From positions 914,195 to 978,194 of the forward strand of contig MU385721.1 of the NCBI GenBank assembly GCA_022497155.1: a DNA stretch of 64,000 bases. Direction: 5' to 3'. The translations under genes and the position numbers were made by a program. Each line of letters begins with the position of its first letter. The first letter of the stretch is position 1. Source of the DNA: Whalleya microplaca. Taxonomy: Eukaryota; Ascomycota; Sordariomycetes; Xylariales; Xylariaceae. Positions 60,203 through 64,000 of this stretch are shown here, one piece after another. Below the pieces are notes generated by a model, which was given only the letters and a program-made list of their open reading frames with translations, was not told the DNA's origin and ran no database searches.

Positions 60203-61643
60203 TCACTCAATCATGTCCACATCATCCACGGCCGGGGCAATCGTGCCTGGCGCCTCTGCCGGTAAGGCCTCACTGTTTCCACCGGGATTGAAATAATCAT
60301 CCATTTCGGCATCAAGTTCCTCCTGCGTCTTCTTAGTGCGCCCGTCTCGGCCACGAGGCTCCCGCCCACCGGGCGTCCCATCTCCGCCTCCACGTCCGCC
60401 TCCGCCTTCACGCCGTGTGCCAGGTCGTCTTCCGCCGCGTCTACGGGGTAAGGGGCTGCGAGATCGGCTGCGACCACCACCTGGCACATAACGATCGACA
60501 CCTCTGTCGTTGCCTGAGTACCGACCAGGAGAGGCCGATCGCGGTCGAGTGATGCGGTCGGCTAATGATCGGCCAGGCATGTGCGCAGTCTCGAAAGGGT
60601 TACGCCTGGGCGCCGAAGAGACAGTCGTCAGGCGAATTGGTTGACCTAGAGGCAAATTAGCCTAGAGTTAGAGCAACGAATAGCTGCGCTTCTCACCCTT
60701 GGCATTGGCACCATCATACTCGCGAATCGCCTCCGCCGCATCAGCGCGGCTCTCGTACGTCACGAAAGCTGTACCGTCTGAACGCCCAGCACGGTCGTAC
60801 AAGAGCTCTATCTTGATAACGCGCCCAATCTTGCTGAACAAGCCCTGGAGCCAAGTTAGACGTAGCCTTACGCACGGGCAGTATGCTTCTTACTTGAAGA
60901 TCATCTTCCGTGAGTTCGTAATGCAGGTTTTCAACCCTGACCTTGGTCCCACGGGCGTCTCTGGCATCGCTGTTAGAAAGAGTTATGCGCTATAGATCGA
61001 GGGTCATGCTAACTGGGATCGCTGTGGGGAGGGTCGTCGTCCCGAGTGTCGTGGTCGATTGCGGGCTGGCAGGCGTTTAGTGATTGACTGCAATAATAAT
61101 GACGGTGAGGTCGATCACTTACAATTGGGATCATCGAACTTATCGTGAACCCACTCCCTGCACGTCTGTCAGTTCCCGTCGCGCATGCACGAGCGTCGGC
61201 AGTTCACACGTACGAATCCATGTTTCTCGAATCATCTCTGGTTGACTATCTCGCGGAACGAGATTTCTGGTTAGCTGCTGATACTGAATGCATTTACCAC
61301 CACCGATCGTAGCCCGGGGGCATCGAGGACGAGTCGATTATTCCGTAGGGAGGTGCGTGTCTAGATAGGAGGGAGAGGAAGAATCCACCTGCATATTGGA
61401 CTCGATTAGCTTGCGGCTGCATAGATAAAGGATTCTCTCTGCATTCATTACCTTTCTTACGCCATCGCGGGGATAGGAGTCCCGTTCTCGAGGCCCTCGT
61501 CGAGGTCTTGGGTTGCGCTTCTTCTGCTGCATTACAAGTCAGCGATGAATGATAATGCAGTGGTTGTCAATCGCAGAATTGCGCATCATGGCATTGCTTC
61601 GTACCTGAGATTCAGCAACAATCTCATCAAGGCTTCTGTCCAT
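60203..61643 (-). CDS. Yra1/Mlo3/ALYREF-like mRNA export adaptor (RRM protein)
   Basis: Eight exons: 61605-61643, 61452-61526, 61214-61245, 61123-61157, 61014-61065, 60894-60969, 60697-60844 and 60203-60645; 299 aa, with all splice phases consistent. It opens MDRSLDEIVAESQ, the N-terminal UAP56/Sub2-binding motif of REF proteins, then Arg-rich and STRDDSRNMDSEWVHDKFDD. The RRM (about residues 80-155) shows RNP2 VRVENLHYEL and RNP1-like SDGTAFVTYES. The C-terminal third is an Arg/Gly/Ser-rich RNA-binding tail that ends with KKTQEELDAEMDDYF, the second UAP56-binding motif. Role: couples mRNP assembly to nuclear export. The dense intron structure resembles other fungal orthologues; yeast YRA1 autoregulates through splicing, and a 206-nt intron here (61246-61451) is the longest. 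The CAG/CAG at the exon 2 start leaves one residue ambiguous. Only about 150 bp separates the start from the AT-rich block. Confidence 0.9.
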
Positions 61644-62315
61644 TTTTGCTGTTGTTGCAAAATGGAATCGAAAAGGTCTTTCAAGGGGTCGACGTGAAGT
61701 AGACGCGGCTAGGAATTATAGATGTTGAAGAAGTGTGGGACGCGGGAGCTTGTGTTATCCAGTAAGCGTTTTAAAAGCTTAAGTAAGCAAGTACCTAGGT
61801 ACTTTTGTAAAAGATTTCAATAAACTTAAAAATATCTGCGGAATCGTTTTTAATAAATTTATATACCGGTCGACTTATTAAAGTTTAAAATTAACTTTAA
61901 TAATAAATACGCTAAAGATTTTATAAATAACATTATTAAAGTTATATAAATTTTATTAATAAACGGCTACTCGGTTTTATTTTATTTTAAAGCTTATATT
62001 AAGTTATAAATTAATATAGCTATTTATATAACTAGCTTTTAAACGGCTTATATATTTAAATAATATTATATAAAATATTATAATATATATTTTTAAAACT
62101 AAAAGTTTTTAAATTAAATAAAAAAGCTTATAAATATAAAGCGACTTTTTTTATATAATACCGTTATTTTTTAATATATAAAATCTTTATAACTATTTAT
62201 TAAAACCTTTTTATTAATTTTACTTAATTAACGTATTTTTTAAAATTTTAATATTCTTTTTTATAATATATTATAAAGCTATTTTTTATTATTTTTATTT
62301 ATTACCTCCGGTATT

Positions 62316-63003
62316 ATTATAATATAAATTATAGCATAAAATTAAGGTGTGGTCCGTGCGCATTACGTAATTAGCTTAAACTTTACACCTAATATATATA
62401 GTTAATTTCTCGGCCGATTTTTTAATTTAAATTTTTATTTATTTATTTTAATATTATATAAAATATATAAAAATTAAGTCGTTAAGCCACTTTAATTATT
62501 ATAACACGTAATAAATATTATTAATTTTTTAAGTAATTTTAACGGTTAAAGTTCCGGCTTTATAATTATTATCACGTGTTATAAAGGTTAAAGTAACTTA
62601 ACGACTTAATTTTTATATATTTTATATAATATTAAAATAAAGGAAAAAAAAGAAATTTAAACTAAAAAGTTAGCCACTTATAAATAAACTATTATAGCGA
62701 AAGGCAGGGCTTTAATATAAGTATTAATTATATATTTATAAATAAATAAAAAGGAAAGCTATTTCGGACTATAAGAATTGCTTAAAAAACTTAAGCCGGG
62801 TGTCCCGCCGGGCGGTGGCCATTTTGCCGTTACCGATTAACATATAAAAGTACGTAGCAATAAGTGGTCCGTGCATCACATAGGTACGTACCTCCCGTAA
62901 CTCGGCCGAAAAATTTACTATATATATTAAGTGTAAGGTTTAAGCTAATTACGTAATGCGCACGAACCACACTTTAATTTTATACTTAATTTATATTATA
63001 ATA
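62316..63003. mobile_element. Candidate RIP-decayed transposon/MITE bounded by about 100-bp inverted repeats
   Basis: The left arm, 62316-62416, and the right arm, 62902-63003, are inverted copies of each other: both contain GTGCGCATTACGTAATTAGC and the block ending TCGGCCGA. They differ chiefly by C/T exchanges (GTGGTCCGTGC at 62349-62359 against GTGGTTCGTGC read inverted at 62960-62970; TTACACCTAA against TTACACTTAA). A further direct copy of GTGGTCCGTGC lies at 62864-62874 inside the element near its right arm. No coding sequence survives in the 690 bp. A nested pair of insertions is possible. Class cannot be assigned. Confidence 0.6.
62442..62641. repeat. 68-bp inner inverted repeat (hairpin-forming)
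   Basis: Arms 62442-62509 and 62574-62641 are near-perfect inverted copies with a 64-bp loop; both include AAAAATTAAGTCGTTAAG on the reading away from the loop. Mismatches are few (CC against TT after TTAAG, TT against CC further in), again C/T-type. It sits inside the larger inverted-repeat element and could be a second, nested small element. Confidence 0.8.
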
Positions 63004-63890
63004 ACTATTAAATTAAAAGCTTATAATAAAGGTAGTTTTTACTTTATTATATATAAAAAAAAGCCTTAAAATTAACTAGCTTAATATTTCGAAAAAAAAA
63101 ATAAACTTATTATAAAAGCTAGTAATTTTAAAATACGTAATTTTAAAGCTTATAATAATAATTTTAATTATAGCTAAAATCTTAATAAATGTAAAAGGCT
63201 GTTACGCTAAAATGTAATTTTATAATATTAAATAAGTGTTTATTTTTTAACTAAAGAAAAAAAGAAAATTAAAAAAGTATATCGGTATAGCTCGAGAGTA
63301 TTTATATTAGTTTTCGAGAATTATATTATTATATTAGCTTATAATTACTAATATTTCCTATTACGGCATAGCTTATTATATTTTTTTTTTTTTTACTTTT
63401 TACGCGATTATATTACGTTTTTTATGCCCGAGCGTAAAGTATATATAGATTTCTATTAATTATTAGCTTTTTTAGTTACTAATTATTTATTTTATTATTA
63501 ATTAGGGCTAATTCGGGAGGTAATAAAAAAGTGCTTTTATAAAAGAATTTTTTTGTTATAAGGGTTTTTAATTTTGCGTTATTATTAGTTAATTAAATAT
63601 AAAGTAGGCGTGCGTAAAATTAAAGCTCGATTTCTACTTTTAATTAATTTTTTATTCGGTAGTTAAATTTATTTTTAAATTAGTAAGTCGATTCTTATTT
63701 TTAATTAACTTATACGTATAATTAGCGTAATATGTAATTAGTTTTTATAATTAGCTACGCGATTAATTTTTTTTTAAGGTCGCTTAAATATCCCGGGCTT
63801 TTTTTTCGAAATTCCTTTTTTCCTTTTTTTTAGGCTATTTATAAATAAGGACTTATTTTTTTAACTGTTTATTTTATTTTTCTGTCTTTT

Positions 63891-64000
63891 AATTTTTTAA
63901 TTTTCTAATTTTTTAATTTTTTAATTTTTTAATTTTTTAATTTTTTAATTTTTTAATTTTTTAATTTTTTAATTTTTTAATTTTTTAATTTTTTAATTTT
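63891..64000. repeat. 8-bp tandem repeat AATTTTTT reaching the window end
   Basis: AATTTTTT is repeated about 13-14 times from 63891 to the last base, with one variant unit (AATTTTCT near 63899-63906). The array continues beyond the window. It follows a T-rich tract in the RIP-like block. It is not the usual fungal telomere repeat TTAGGG. Confidence 0.93.

Larger units (their letters stand above)
61790..64000. other. AT-rich, RIP-like block
   Basis: From about 61800 to the window end the DNA changes abruptly to about 80 percent A+T by eye, with no coding frames and very few C/G except in short islands such as 62795-62830. Repeat copies inside it differ mostly by C/T (G/A) transitions. This is the pattern left by repeat-induced point mutation in Pezizomycotina and usually marks silent, transposon-derived, often centromeric or subtelomeric DNA. 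Contained features (inverted repeats, 8-bp tandem repeat) are listed separately. The exact dinucleotide indices were not computed. Confidence 0.85.

Noticed and set aside
63891..64000. Telomere repeat
   Set aside because: The unit is AATTTTTT, not TTAGGG or a known fungal variant, and it has no G-rich strand.
1..64000. CRISPR arrays, rRNA genes or prophage
   Set aside because: The window is eukaryotic, with spliced genes; no regularly spaced direct repeats with unique spacers and no rRNA-like blocks were seen.

Overview
The window looks like nuclear chromosomal DNA of a filamentous ascomycete (Pezizomycotina). Its genes carry short introns of about 45-120 nt with GTRNGT-type donors and CTAAC/CTGAC-like branch sites. 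The gene set includes fungal-type families (Clr2, ArAE/BRE4 transporter, IST1, SPT3, PPM1, AP-2 sigma, CYSTM, a fungal double-zinc-ribbon protein). Non-coding DNA is rich in GTAC / CCTAGG / TACGTA palindromes, and the right end is a very AT-rich block with C-to-T differences between repeat copies, as expected of repeat-induced point mutation (RIP). A Sordariomycete (perhaps Xylariales-like) is my guess, from general impression only.

Layout. 0-17 kb is gene-poor: a peroxisomal D-amino-acid oxidase (403-1639, minus, ends in SKL), about 8 kb without a credible gene, a three-repeat zinc-ribbon protein (9530-10659, plus), another 4.5 kb empty stretch, then a Clr2-type heterochromatin silencing protein (15213-17092, minus). 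18-33 kb holds a histidine-phosphatase protein, a SET-domain protein, a predicted 2OG-Fe(II) dioxygenase resembling fungal TET/JBP-like proteins (23869-26027, minus) with an unknown 173-aa gene just upstream, and a 1186-aa ArAE/BRE4-like membrane protein.

33-52 kb is a dense housekeeping stretch: IST1 (ESCRT), an RS-rich zinc-knuckle protein with a GC-AG intron, AP-2 sigma, a GC-rich short-chain dehydrogenase, an unknown gene with an in-frame TAG and a degenerate upstream relative, SPT3 (SAGA), PPM1 (PP2A methyltransferase), a multi-pass membrane protein, a butanediol/sorbitol-type zinc dehydrogenase and a 72-aa CYSTM protein. 52-61.6 kb holds a frameshifted SDR pseudogene, a cytochrome P450, a GC-rich 6-phosphogluconate-dehydrogenase-like gene and an eight-exon Yra1/Mlo3-like mRNA export adaptor. 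61.8-64 kb is an AT-rich block containing nested inverted repeats (a decayed transposon candidate) and an 8-bp tandem repeat running off the end.

The genes do not form an obvious pathway. The P450, SDR genes and dehydrogenases are scattered among housekeeping genes and I see no PKS, NRPS or terpene synthase core. All exon models were built by hand from splice signals and frame continuity; the multi-exon models given as full CDS close to whole codons. The most interesting locus is the TET/JBP-like dioxygenase with its small unknown neighbour.
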